This document shows positions 8,035 through 15,945 of a stretch of DNA of 64,000 bases, one piece after another. Source of the stretch: Geomonas limicola (GTDB lineage: Bacteria > Desulfobacterota > Desulfuromonadia > Geobacterales > Geobacteraceae); assembly GCF_014193675.1 (NCBI RefSeq), contig NZ_BLXZ01000002.1:558001-622000 (forward strand). Direction: 5' to 3'. Both the position numbers and the translations under genes were made by a program. Within the stretch, counting starts at the first letter, position 1. Every line of letters begins with the position of its first letter. The notes beneath the pieces were generated by a model. The model worked only from the letters and a program-made list of their open reading frames with translations. It was not told the origin of the DNA and ran no database searches.

Positions 8035-10023
8035 ATGGAACGATTTGAACTGGTAAGTGACTTCAAGCCCAGGGGCGATCAGCCGCGGGCCATTCAGGAG
8101 CTCTCCGAAGGGGTGCTGCGCGGCGACCGGCACCAGGTGCTGCTCGGGGTCACCGGCTCGGGGAAGACCTTCACCACCGCGCAGGTGGTGGCCGCGGTGA
8201 ACCGCCCGACCCTGGTGCTCGCCCCCAACAAGACCCTGGCCGCGCAGCTCTATGGCGAGTTCAAGGAACTCTTCCCCAACAACGCGGTCGAATACTTCGT
8301 CTCCTACTACGACTACTACCAGCCCGAGGCCTACCTCCCCTCCAGCGACACCTTCATCGAGAAGGACTCCTCGATCAACGACGAGATCGACAAGTTCCGT
8401 CACTCCGCCACCCGCAGCCTGTTGACCCGGCGCGACGTCATCATCGTCGCCTCGGTCTCCTGCATCTACGGCATCGGCTCGCCCGAGTCCTACCAGGAGA
8501 TGCAGATCCGGATCCGCGAGGGTGACACCCTGGAGCGCGACGACCTGTTGAAGCACCTGGTGGGGATCCAGTACGAGAGAAACGACGTCGACTTCCACCG
8601 CGGCAGCTTCCGGGTGCGCGGCGACGTGGTGGAGATTTTCCCGGCGCACGACGACGAGCGCGCCTTGCGGGTCGAGTTCTTCGGCGACACCATCGACGCC
8701 ATCAGCCAGATCGATCCCTTGCGGGGTGTGGTACTGGGCAAGCTCCCCCGCTTTTCCATCTTCCCCGCCTCGCACTACGTGGCAAGCCGCGCCACCCTCG
8801 AGCGCGCCGTGGAGCAGATCCGGGTGGAGCTCGAGGAACGGATCCGCTACTTCAAGAGCCAGAACCAGCTCATCGAGGCGCAGCGCATCGAGCAGCGCAC
8901 CTTCTTCGACATCGAGATGATGGAGGAGATGGGCTTTTGCAACGGGATCGAGAACTATTCGCGCCACTTCGACGGCCGCCAGGCCGGTGAGCCACCGTAC
9001 ACCCTCATGGACTACTTCCCGTCCGACTTCCTTTTGGTCATCGACGAGTCGCACATCACGGTCTCCCAGGTGGGGGGGATGTACCGCGGCGACCGCAGCC
9101 GGAAGGAGACCCTGGTGAACTACGGCTTCAGGCTCCCCTCGGCGCTGGACAACCGGCCGCTCACCTTCCAGGAATTCTCCGTGAAGCAGCACCAGACCAT
9201 CTACATCTCGGCGACCCCGGCGGAGTACGAGCTGCAGGCGGCCGGCGGCGTGGTGGTCGAGCAGGTGATCCGCCCGACCGGGCTCACCGACCCCGCTATC
9301 GAGGTGCGGCCGGCGGCCGGCCAGGTGGACGACCTGCTGCACGAGGCGCGGCTCACCGCCGAGCGCGGCGAGCGGGTGCTGGTCACCACGCTCACCAAGC
9401 GGATGGCCGAGGAACTCACCGATTACTACCGGGAGCTGGGGATCAGGGTGCGCTACCTGCACTCGGACATCGACACCTTCCAACGCATGCAGATCCTGCG
9501 CGACCTGCGCCTGGGGGAGTTCGACCTCCTGGTGGGGATCAACCTTTTGAGGGAAGGGCTCGACCTCCCGGAAGTTTCCCTGGTCGCGATCCTCGACGCC
9601 GACAAGGAGGGGTTCCTGCGCTCCACCCGCTCGCTGATCCAGACCTGCGGGCGCGCCGCGCGCAACGTGGGGGGGCGGGTCATCATGTACGCCGACAAGG
9701 TGACCGGCTCGATGCAGGAGACCATCGGGGAGACCGAGCGCCGGCGCGCCCTGCAGACCGCCTACAACGAAAAGCACGGCATCACCCCGGAGAGCGTGAA
9801 GCGAGTGATTACCAATACCCTGCAGGCCCCCGAGGAGCGGGATTGGGTGACGGTTCCAGTGGCCGAGGACGACCTCGAGGGGATCAAGCCCAAGGACCTC
9901 CCCAAGGTGATCAAGCGGCTGAAGAAGGAGATGTTGCAGGCCGCCAAGGAACAGGAGTTCGAGCGCGCGGCCCAACTGAGGGACCGGATCAAGAAACTGG
10001 AAACCGGGGCGCTCGCGCTGTAA
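8035..10023 (+). CDS. uvrB: excinuclease ABC subunit B
   Basis: A 662-residue protein of normal UvrB length. The Walker A motif is [14 protein letters not shown]. The DNA-clamping beta-hairpin region is seen in [20 protein letters not shown]. Helicase motifs include [27 protein letters not shown] and [17 protein letters not shown], and a final QTCGRAARN. The C-terminal UVR motif that binds UvrC is within [19 protein letters not shown]. It verifies DNA damage in nucleotide excision repair with UvrA and UvrC. No Shine-Dalgarno sequence is visible before the ATG. A TTGCAA (8001-8006) and TATTAT (8022-8027) pair sits so close that the mRNA might be nearly leaderless. It stands alone, closed by a terminator. 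Confidence 0.97.
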   Translation: MERFELVSDFKPRGDQPRAIQELSEGVLRGDRHQVLLGVTGSGKTFTTAQVVAAVNRPTLVLAPNKTLAAQLYGEFKELFPNNAVEYFVSYYDYYQPEAYLPSSDTFIEKDSSINDEIDKFRHSATRSLLTRRDVIIVASVSCIYGIGSPESYQEMQIRIREGDTLERDDLLKHLVGIQYERNDVDFHRGSFRVRGDVVEIFPAHDDERALRVEFFGDTIDAISQIDPLRGVVLGKLPRFSIFPASHYVASRATLERAVEQIRVELEERIRYFKSQNQLIEAQRIEQRTFFDIEMMEEMGFCNGIENYSRHFDGRQAGEPPYTLMDYFPSDFLLVIDESHITVSQVGGMYRGDRSRKETLVNYGFRLPSALDNRPLTFQEFSVKQHQTIYISATPAEYELQAAGGVVVEQVIRPTGLTDPAIEVRPAAGQVDDLLHEARLTAERGERVLVTTLTKRMAEELTDYYRELGIRVRYLHSDIDTFQRMQILRDLRLGEFDLLVGINLLREGLDLPEVSLVAILDADKEGFLRSTRSLIQTCGRAARNVGGRVIMYADKVTGSMQETIGETERRRALQTAYNEKHGITPESVKRVITNTLQAPEERDWVTVPVAEDDLEGIKPKDLPKVIKRLKKEMLQAAKEQEFERAAQLRDRIKKLETGALAL

Positions 10024-10094
10024 ATACCGGGCATTCCAGGGTGAACCAACACAAGTCCCTGAACCGGGAGAGCGGGCTTAGCTCGCGTGGCACA

Positions 10095-10142
10095 AAAAAA
10101 CCGCGCTGCCTCGTAACTAAAAACGGGGTGGCGCGGTTTTTT
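10095..10142. terminator. bidirectional terminator between uvrB and pcnB
   Basis: Arms AAAAAACCGCGC (10095-10106) and GCGCGGTTTTTT (10131-10142) around a 24-nt loop. The A/T tracts on both sides allow termination of the convergent uvrB (+) and pcnB (-) genes. Confidence 0.75.
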
Positions 10143-10165
10143 GCGTTGCAGACGCGGGGGGACGG

Positions 10166-11632
10166 CTATTCGGCGGCGGGGGTGTCAGCCGGCTTTCTGC
10201 GCCTGCGCCGCCTGCGCCGTTTTTTCGGTTTTGCCTCGGCAGGCTCGCCGGAAGGGGACGTCGCAGCGGCCGCTTCCGGTGCCGCCTGCTCTTCGGCAAA
10301 ACGCTGCCACCAGTCGGCCAGCGACCGCTTGGGCGGGTTCAGCTGCTCCAGGAAGCACAGGTAGGCAAGGGCGTCGGGAAAGACGTGGCGCCCCACCACG
10401 CCGCGGGCATTACGGCCCGGCGTCTTCTGGAAGCGCAGCTGGCAGGAGAGGATCTCGCGCACCGCGATGAGGACCCGGTTCGGGATGACAACGGTAGCCG
10501 AGAGCTCGCCGGCGAACTCCGCCAGTGCCGCATCGGTGGCCTGCTGAGGCGGGAAACCCTCTGCGCGGAAACCGGAGACCTTCTCTTCCAGGTATTCCCC
10601 GAACATGAGCGCGATGAGTAGCGGCGCCGAGACCGTGCCGCCCGCGCCGATGCGCTCGTCGATCCAATCCAGGGCCTTGCCGACACGCACGTGCGGGTAG
10701 CAGTCCGATTCCCGCGACAACCAGGCGTCGAAGTGCGGGAAGAGCGGCTCGAAGAGCCCGTAATGGCGCAGCATCTGATAGGTCCGCTCGCCGGCGCCCA
10801 TCATGAGAAGCTTCAGCACCTCCTCGTAGAGGCGCGGCGGCGTCGCCTTGTTGATGGTGCCGCACAGTTCGCACATGGCTGCCTCAGTCTGCGACTCGAT
10901 GTTGAAGCCGAGCATGGCCGCAAAACGTACCGCGCGGATCATGCGGACCGGGTCCTCGGTGAAGCGTACCAGGGGGTCGCCGATGGTCCTGATCAACCCG
11001 TGTTTCAGGTCTTCAATCCCACCCACGTGGTCGATGATCGAGAAGTCGACGATGTTGTAGAACAGGGCGTTCACCGTGAAGTCGCGGCGCACCGCGTCCT
11101 CCTCCGGCGTGCCGAAGATGTTGTCCCTGAGCACCATGCCGTCTTCGCTTTTCAGCATCCGGGGGCCGCTCAACAGGTGGCGTCCGTCGCGGCCGTGGCG
11201 GGTACCCAGATCGTCCAGGGCGGGATCGAGCGTGGCGTCACTGGGGGCTTCCGGGACGACGGACCGTTCCGGGAGCTCGTTTTCCACGGCGTCGGGAGCC
11301 TCCGCCGCGCTGCCGTCCGCGCCGGCCCTGAAGGTCGCCACCTCGATGATCTCGTCCTGGAAGTGCAGGTGCGCCAGCCGGAAGCGCCGGCCGATCAGGC
11401 GGCAGTTGCGGAACAGTTTCTTGAGCTGGGTCGGGGTTGCGTCGGTTGCGACGTCGAAGTCCTTGGGCTCGCGCCCCAAAAGCAGGTCGCGCACGCCGCC
11501 TCCCACCAGGTAGGCGGTATAACCGTGATCGCGCAGCTTGTAGAGAACCTTGACACCGTTGGGGCTGAGCAGAGAACGGGAAATGCTGTGCTCGGCGCGG
11601 GGTATGACCAGTTTGTTCCTTTTAGTGTTCAT
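10166..11632 (-). CDS. pcnB: poly(A) polymerase I
   Basis: A 488-residue class II nucleotidyltransferase. The active-site motif GGGVRDLLLGREPKDFDVAT holds the two catalytic Asp residues, and RNCRLIGRRFRLAHLHF follows. The NTase/RNA-binding core includes DNIFGTPEEDAVRRDFTVNA, GGIEDLKHGLIRTIGDP and FTEDPVRMIRAVRFAAML. LRHYGLFEPLFPHFDAW and the C-terminal stretch NPPKRSLADWWQRF are typical of the PcnB group rather than tRNA CCA-adding enzymes. It adds poly(A) tails that promote RNA decay. Two oddities are seen: an acidic insert between FRAGADG and GMVLRDN, and a very basic Arg tract near the C-terminus that probably aids RNA binding. The start ATG has GAGGA immediately upstream. Confidence 0.9.
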   Translation of the reverse strand: MNTKRNKLVIPRAEHSISRSLLSPNGVKVLYKLRDHGYTAYLVGGGVRDLLLGREPKDFDVATDATPTQLKKLFRNCRLIGRRFRLAHLHFQDEIIEVATFRAGADGSAAEAPDAVENELPERSVVPEAPSDATLDPALDDLGTRHGRDGRHLLSGPRMLKSEDGMVLRDNIFGTPEEDAVRRDFTVNALFYNIVDFSIIDHVGGIEDLKHGLIRTIGDPLVRFTEDPVRMIRAVRFAAMLGFNIESQTEAAMCELCGTINKATPPRLYEEVLKLLMMGAGERTYQMLRHYGLFEPLFPHFDAWLSRESDCYPHVRVGKALDWIDERIGAGGTVSAPLLIALMFGEYLEEKVSGFRAEGFPPQQATDAALAEFAGELSATVVIPNRVLIAVREILSCQLRFQKTPGRNARGVVGRHVFPDALAYLCFLEQLNPPKRSLADWWQRFAEEQAAPEAAAATSPSGEPAEAKPKKRRRRRRRRKPADTPAAE

Positions 11633-11844
11633 TCCTCACAAGTTAGCACAGTTCTGTAGCAAAGGCAAAGGTCTGAACCATGCTGCCGACGGGCTCTGTC
11701 TCAGAGGCAGGCAGTGCGGTACGTGAAACTGTTCGTGCTGAACGCTGGTGCTTCTAACAGTTGACGGTCATATCGATAACACGGTACAACGGTGCGCGGC
11801 AGTGAGAAAGCTGGAGCTGGGCTGTGGAAGAAAGGAGTCACCAG

Positions 11845-13134
11845 GTGTCGATACAATCCGTGAGAGAGCTGCTGATAAAGCACAAGGCTGCTGAAACGCT
11901 GGATGCCGTGCAGAAACAGGGATACCTGCGCCAGGATGCGGAGCACCAGCACAAGCCGCATCTCGACCAGCTGCGCACCATGGTTTCCCAGCTCGGTGCC
12001 CCGGAGCTTGCCGGCATTCTCGCGACGCTCTCGCCCGAAGACGCCGCGCTGGTCTGGGGGCTCGTACCGCACAAGATGGCCGATGCCGTGCTCGACGAGG
12101 TCGATGACCAGCTTAAGGAGGTGCTCGATCAGCAGCACCGCTCCTACAGCCTGAACGCCTTCGAACTGGCCGATGGCCGGCTCAAGCAGGTGGCGATCGG
12201 CTCTTCGCAGGACCTGAACCGGGTCAAGCCGATCTGGGTCGACCTGGTCGATCCCACCAGGACGGACCGGGAATGGATCGGTCACCACTTCGGCCTGGAG
12301 ATCCCCGATCCGGACGACCTCACCGACCTGGAGGCGAGCGCCCGCTTCTACGTGGAGGAAAACGGTGAGATCCACCTGCACAGCGATTTCCTGCTGGATC
12401 GCGACGGGGACTCGCGCAACATACCGGTCGCCTTCATCCTGCACCGGGACATCCTCTTTTCGGTCCGCAGCGAGGAACTCCCGGTATTCCGTCTGCAGCG
12501 GCTTCGGGCGCGCACCCAGAAGGGGTACGTCACCGACGGTACGGACATGCTGCTGGACCTCTACGCGGCCGACGCCGAATACTCGGCGGATTCTCTGGAG
12601 GACTGTTACACGGCTCTCGGGGAGGTCGGCAAGCAGGTGCTCAACGAGACCATGACCGACGCCGAGGCCGCCCAGGCGCTGGCCGCCATTGCCGAGCAGG
12701 AGGACCTCAACGGCCGCATCCGCAGAAACGTCCTGGACACCCGGCGTGCCCTCACCTTCCTGGTGCGCCGCAAGCTCCTCTCGGCGTCGCAGCTCGAGGA
12801 CGCCCAGCAGATCCTCCGGGACATCGAGTCCCTGGACGGGCATACCGCATTTCTCTTCGACAAGATCAACTTCCTGATGGACGCCGTCGTCGGTTTCGTG
12901 AACGTGAACCAGAACCGGGTGATCTACCGGCTCACCGTCCTGAGCGTGATCTTCATGCCGCTCAACGTCCTGGCCGGCATCGGCGGCATGTCCGAGTTTT
13001 CCATGATGACCAAGAACATCCCCTGGCCGGTCTCTTACGCCATCTTCACGCTCGCCATGTTCGTGGTCGCCTGGCTCACCTACGTCATTCTGAGGCTGTA
13101 CGAGCAGCACGCCAGCCGCCGGAAACCGAGCTGA
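11845..13134 (+). CDS. CorA-family metal transporter with variant GMN motif
   Basis: About 429 residues. GTG 11845 is preferred over the GTG seven codons upstream because AAAGGAG (11831-11837) sits at good spacing before it. The N-terminal third (MVSQLGAPELAGILATLSPE) resembles an MgtE-N-like domain. The middle matches the CorA cytoplasmic funnel (PIWVDLVDPTRTDREWIGHH and later VGFVNVNQNRVIYRLTVLSV), and two C-terminal transmembrane helices follow. The usual GMN pore motif is replaced by GGMSEF at the end of TM1. It would be an inner-membrane Mg2+/Co2+ or other divalent cation channel, but the variant leaves ion choice open. It is divergent from pcnB. Confidence 0.85.
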   Translation: MSIQSVRELLIKHKAAETLDAVQKQGYLRQDAEHQHKPHLDQLRTMVSQLGAPELAGILATLSPEDAALVWGLVPHKMADAVLDEVDDQLKEVLDQQHRSYSLNAFELADGRLKQVAIGSSQDLNRVKPIWVDLVDPTRTDREWIGHHFGLEIPDPDDLTDLEASARFYVEENGEIHLHSDFLLDRDGDSRNIPVAFILHRDILFSVRSEELPVFRLQRLRARTQKGYVTDGTDMLLDLYAADAEYSADSLEDCYTALGEVGKQVLNETMTDAEAAQALAAIAEQEDLNGRIRRNVLDTRRALTFLVRRKLLSASQLEDAQQILRDIESLDGHTAFLFDKINFLMDAVVGFVNVNQNRVIYRLTVLSVIFMPLNVLAGIGGMSEFSMMTKNIPWPVSYAIFTLAMFVVAWLTYVILRLYEQHASRRKPS

Positions 13135-13255
13135 AGCGCTGCTGCGCGCTGTCTTGGCGCCGCCCGCCGTGATTCCTGTTTTCTGCTGCAACCCCTGCTT
13201 CCAGCTTATGAATCCTTTCTCAGTGTGTTCTCAGTGTTTCCTGCTCACTATTAGC

Positions 13256-13282
13256 TAAAGAACGACGAAGTTGTGCCGATGT
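13256..13282 (+). promoter_or_regulatory. sigma28 (FliA) promoter of chemotaxis receptor
   Basis: TAAA at 13256-13259, exactly 15 bp, then GCCGATGT at 13275-13282. The FliA consensus is TAAA-N15-GCCGATAA, so 10 of 12 fixed positions or better match. It lies about 90 bp before the MCP start, as expected for a flagellar class III gene. Confidence 0.7.
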
Positions 13283-13371
13283 AGTGACACAGACGGCTTT
13301 GCCGTTGACGTCATTCTTGGTGTTCTCTCACAGTCTGGTGATGTGAACCTTCCTTTCACGGGGAAACAACT

Positions 13372-14550
13372 ATGAACTTTCTTCTCGACCTCTACCTGCA
13401 CCTGCGCGTTCGCACAAGAATCGTGCTGCTTTGCTTTTGTTACAGCTTCTGCATCGTCATGGCGGTGATAGCCGGGCGCTACTTGTCGCTGTCACTGTGT
13501 GTGCTGTCGACCACGGTGTTCGTGCTGTTGGGCATCTTCTTCAGCAGTCTCTTGTTCTGGTCGGTGAACGATGCACTGAAGCGGATCATCGGGTCCCTCG
13601 AGACCATGATCCGGGGGGATCTCACCCAGCCGATCCAGGCGCTCCGCAACAACGAGATCAGTACCATCATTCGTGCGGTGGGCACCCTGCAGAGCACCAT
13701 GCGGGATATCATCGGGCAGATCCTGCAGACCGCGGACCACGTCGCCTGTGCTTCGCGGCAGCTGAACCAGAATGCCAGCGAGATCGCGGCCGGTACCGAT
13801 GACGTCGCCGTGAAGACCTCCACCGCGGCGGTGGCCAGCGAAGAGATGGCGGTTACCTCGGCGGAGATCGCCCGCAACTGCCAGAATGCCGCGGAGAGTT
13901 CCAACCGTGCCAGCGGCAGCGCCCGCGCGGGTGCCGACGTGGTGCGCGAGACCACCAGCGGCATGGAGCGGATCGCGACGCGGGTCAAGGACGCGGCGTG
14001 CACCGTGGAACAGCTCGGTGCGCGTTCGGACCAGATCGGCCAGATCGTCGGCACCATCGAGGACATCGCCGATCAGACCAACCTGTTGGCCCTGAACGCG
14101 GCGATCGAGGCGGCGCGGGCCGGTGAGCAGGGGCGCGGTTTTGCCGTGGTCGCCGACGAAGTGCGCGCCCTGGCGGAACGGACCACCAAGGCCACCCGCG
14201 AGATCGGCGAGATGATCCGCGCCATACAGAACGACACCAAGGGAGCGGTCAGCGCCATCGAGGACGGCGTCAGCGAAGTGGAACGGGGCGCGGAGCATTC
14301 CGTCGCTTCAGGACAGGCCCTGGAGGAGATCCTCGAGCAGGTCAACGAGGTTACCCGGCAGATAAGCCACATCGCGACCGCTGCCGAGCAGCAGACCTCT
14401 ACCACCGGAGAGATCTCGGGTAACCTGCAGAGCATCACCCAGGTCTTCCAGCAGACTGCACGCGGCGTCTCGGAAACCGCATCGGCAGCGGGGACGCTGT
14501 CGCAGCAATCCGACGAACTCCTCAGGCTGGTCGGGAAGTTCCGGCTGTAA
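13372..14550 (+). CDS. methyl-accepting chemotaxis protein
   Basis: A 392-residue receptor. Two closely spaced N-terminal hydrophobic segments (residues about 17-36 and 41-65) leave no periplasmic sensor domain. A short HAMP-like region (IIGSLETMIRGDLTQPIQAL) is followed by a long signalling coiled coil. The tip is the conserved [20 protein letters not shown] followed by [20 protein letters not shown]. It relays signals to CheA/CheW. Absence of a sensory domain suggests it senses membrane or cytoplasmic state, or pairs with another sensor. A FliA-type promoter lies upstream and a terminator downstream, so it is monocistronic. The last residues (LLRLVGKFRL) lack a CheR-docking pentapeptide. 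Confidence 0.92.
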   Translation: MNFLLDLYLHLRVRTRIVLLCFCYSFCIVMAVIAGRYLSLSLCVLSTTVFVLLGIFFSSLLFWSVNDALKRIIGSLETMIRGDLTQPIQALRNNEISTIIRAVGTLQSTMRDIIGQILQTADHVACASRQLNQNASEIAAGTDDVAVKTSTAAVASEEMAVTSAEIARNCQNAAESSNRASGSARAGADVVRETTSGMERIATRVKDAACTVEQLGARSDQIGQIVGTIEDIADQTNLLALNAAIEAARAGEQGRGFAVVADEVRALAERTTKATREIGEMIRAIQNDTKGAVSAIEDGVSEVERGAEHSVASGQALEEILEQVNEVTRQISHIATAAEQQTSTTGEISGNLQSITQVFQQTARGVSETASAAGTLSQQSDELLRLVGKFRL

Positions 14551-14572
14551 GGGGCTCATTGCCGGTTTGCAG

Positions 14573-14603
14573 GGGCAGTCGCAGCAGGCGGCTGCCCTTT
14601 TTT
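14573..14603 (+). terminator. intrinsic terminator after MCP gene
   Basis: Ten-bp stem GGGCAGTCGC / GCGGCTGCCC with loop AGCAG, followed by six T residues at 14598-14603. Confidence 0.8.
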
Positions 14604-14624
14604 GGAGGCTGAAAAGATGCTTCC

Positions 14625-14638
14625 TTGACTTTTGTCAT
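14625..14638 (+). promoter_or_regulatory. HcpR-like palindrome, class II activator position
   Basis: TTGAC-TTTT-GTCAT. The published HcpR (CRP/FNR family, nitrosative stress) consensus in delta-proteobacteria is of the form TTGACnnnnGTCAA, so nine of ten arm positions agree. A TATGCT at 14661-14666 fits a -10 box. The palindrome centre (14631.5) would then lie close to -41.5 from a start at about 14673, the usual place for a class II CRP-type activator. The assignment is an inference. Confidence 0.55.
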
Positions 14639-14673
14639 GACGCCCCTTGCCTCCTTTTGCTATGCTCGCCACC

Positions 14674-14985
14674 ATGGACACCGCAAACAAAGCCAAAAAA
14701 GAAGCAAACGACATCAAGGTCCTGCAGGCCTTTATCGGAACCTACTGCCGTGGCAAACACGGCTCCGCCAAAGGGGAACTCTGCCCGGATTGCCGGGAGT
14801 TTCTGGCCTACGCGGAGCTCAAGCGGCGCAAGTGCCCCCTCGACCCGAAGCCGACCTGCAAGCACTGCCCGATCCACTGCTACTCCAAGGAACGGCGCGC
14901 CCTGATCCGCGAGGTGATGGGCTACTCCGGAAGGCGGCTCATGCTGCGCGGGCGCCTGGACCTGGTCTGGCACTACTTCTTCTAA
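14674..14985 (+). CDS. YgbA-type 'nitrous oxide-stimulated promoter' family protein
   Basis: A 103-residue basic protein rich in Cys and His. The pattern ELCPDCREFLAYAELKRRKC, then CKHCPIHCY and IREVMGYSGRRLML, is the signature of the YgbA_NO family (PF11756), small cytoplasmic proteins induced by NO. The Cys pairs suggest a metal or Fe-S site. ATG 14674 begins MDTANKAKKE; two earlier in-frame ATGs (14647, 14662) would overlap the predicted promoter. No ribosome binding site precedes 14674, so translation may be leaderless. It is followed after 81 bp by a ferredoxin gene, probably in the same operon and under the HcpR-like site. Confidence 0.8.
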   Translation: MDTANKAKKEANDIKVLQAFIGTYCRGKHGSAKGELCPDCREFLAYAELKRRKCPLDPKPTCKHCPIHCYSKERRALIREVMGYSGRRLMLRGRLDLVWHYFF

Positions 14986-15066
14986 ACGAAACAACACGCT
15001 GTGCGGCTACCGTGCAGCCCCGGATACTTACTACCAAACGGGTCGCCCGGCGACCGGAAAGAGGAC

Positions 15067-15828
15067 ATGATGATTCGTAAAATCGTGCAGATCGACAAGG
15101 ACAAGTGTGACGGCTGCGGCCTGTGTGTACCCTCCTGCGCCGAGGGCGCCATCAGGATCGTGGACGGCAAGGCGGAGATCGCCGCCGACAACCTGTGCGA
15201 CGGGCTGGGCGCCTGCCTGGGCGAGTGCCCGCAGGACGCCATCACCATCATCGAGCGCGATGCGGATGACTTCGACGAAGTAGCCGTTGAAAAGCACCTG
15301 CAGGCCACCGGCATCGTCCCCAAGGCCCACGGTCATGGGCACGGGCACGGGCACGGGCATGGGCATGCCCATGGCGGTGGCGGCTGCCCTGGGTCGCGGG
15401 CGATGAGCTTCGCGCCGACCCCCGAGCAGCAGAACGCCGCCGGCAGCACGGTTTCCCGGCAGAGCCAGCTCGCCCAGTGGCCGGTGCAGCTGCACCTGGT
15501 CCCGACCACGGCACCGTACTTCCAGGGCGCGGATCTCCTCATCACTGCCGACTGCGTCCCCTTCGCCTACGCCGACTACCACCGCGACTTCCTGGCCGGC
15601 AAGGCCGTGGTGATCGGCTGCCCGAAGCTCGACGACAACAACGCCTACGTCACCAAGCTGACCGAACTGTTCCGGGTCTCCGACATCAAGAGCATCACCG
15701 TGCTGAAGATGGAAGTCCCCTGCTGCGGCGGGATCGCCATGGCCGCGCAGCGGGCACTTGCCGACTGCGGCAAGGAGATCCCCTTCAAGGTGGTAACTGT
15801 CAGCATTCGCGGGGAGATCGTCGGCTGA
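15067..15828 (+). CDS. dicluster ferredoxin-type protein with His/Gly linker
   Basis: A 253-residue protein. ATG 15067 is chosen for the AGAGGA before it; an upstream start would add 22 non-conserved residues. Residues 1-65 hold two 4Fe-4S motifs, CDGCGLCVPSC...C-type (the first full, ending in SCAEGAI) and CDGLGACLGECPQDAI, the second with CxxxxxCxxxCP spacing. A linker of alternating His and Gly (about 17 residues, including HGHGHGHGHAHGG) follows, then a domain of about 150 residues with GADLLITADCVPFAYADY, KAVVIGCPKLDD and KMEVPCCGGIAMAA, a Cys-rich fold found in hydrogenase- and Hcp-associated ferredoxins. It is probably an electron carrier induced with the YgbA gene; the His tract may bind Ni, Zn or Fe. 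Confidence 0.8.
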   Translation: MMIRKIVQIDKDKCDGCGLCVPSCAEGAIRIVDGKAEIAADNLCDGLGACLGECPQDAITIIERDADDFDEVAVEKHLQATGIVPKAHGHGHGHGHGHGHAHGGGGCPGSRAMSFAPTPEQQNAAGSTVSRQSQLAQWPVQLHLVPTTAPYFQGADLLITADCVPFAYADYHRDFLAGKAVVIGCPKLDDNNAYVTKLTELFRVSDIKSITVLKMEVPCCGGIAMAAQRALADCGKEIPFKVVTVSIRGEIVG

Positions 15829-15871
15829 ACCCGGTAGTGAGGACAAATCGGATGCTTTTTATCTTTTTTGA

Positions 15872-15900
15872 TTGACAAGTGTCATAGCTACTGGTAGAGT
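15872..15900 (+). promoter_or_regulatory. peroxiredoxin promoter overlapped by HcpR-like palindrome
   Basis: TTGACA (15872-15877), 17-bp spacer, TAGAGT (15895-15900) make a good sigma70-type promoter 46 bp upstream of the ATG. The -35 box is also the left arm of TTGAC-AAGT-GTCAT (15872-15885), the same palindrome as upstream of the YgbA gene. Because it overlaps the -35, a bound regulator would more likely repress than activate here. Confidence 0.5.
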
Positions 15901-15945
15901 TTGCCACGTTAGCTATCTCACACAGTTAAAAAGGAGACCGCACGT

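Noticed and set aside
7555-9975. An 806-codon minus-strand frame over uvrB and the response regulator
   Set aside because: It is the reverse complement of well-recognised uvrB and has no protein motif or ribosome binding site.
13303-13312. TTGACGTCAT as a third HcpR-like site
   Set aside because: The two arms touch without the four-base spacer, so it does not fit the same protein geometry.
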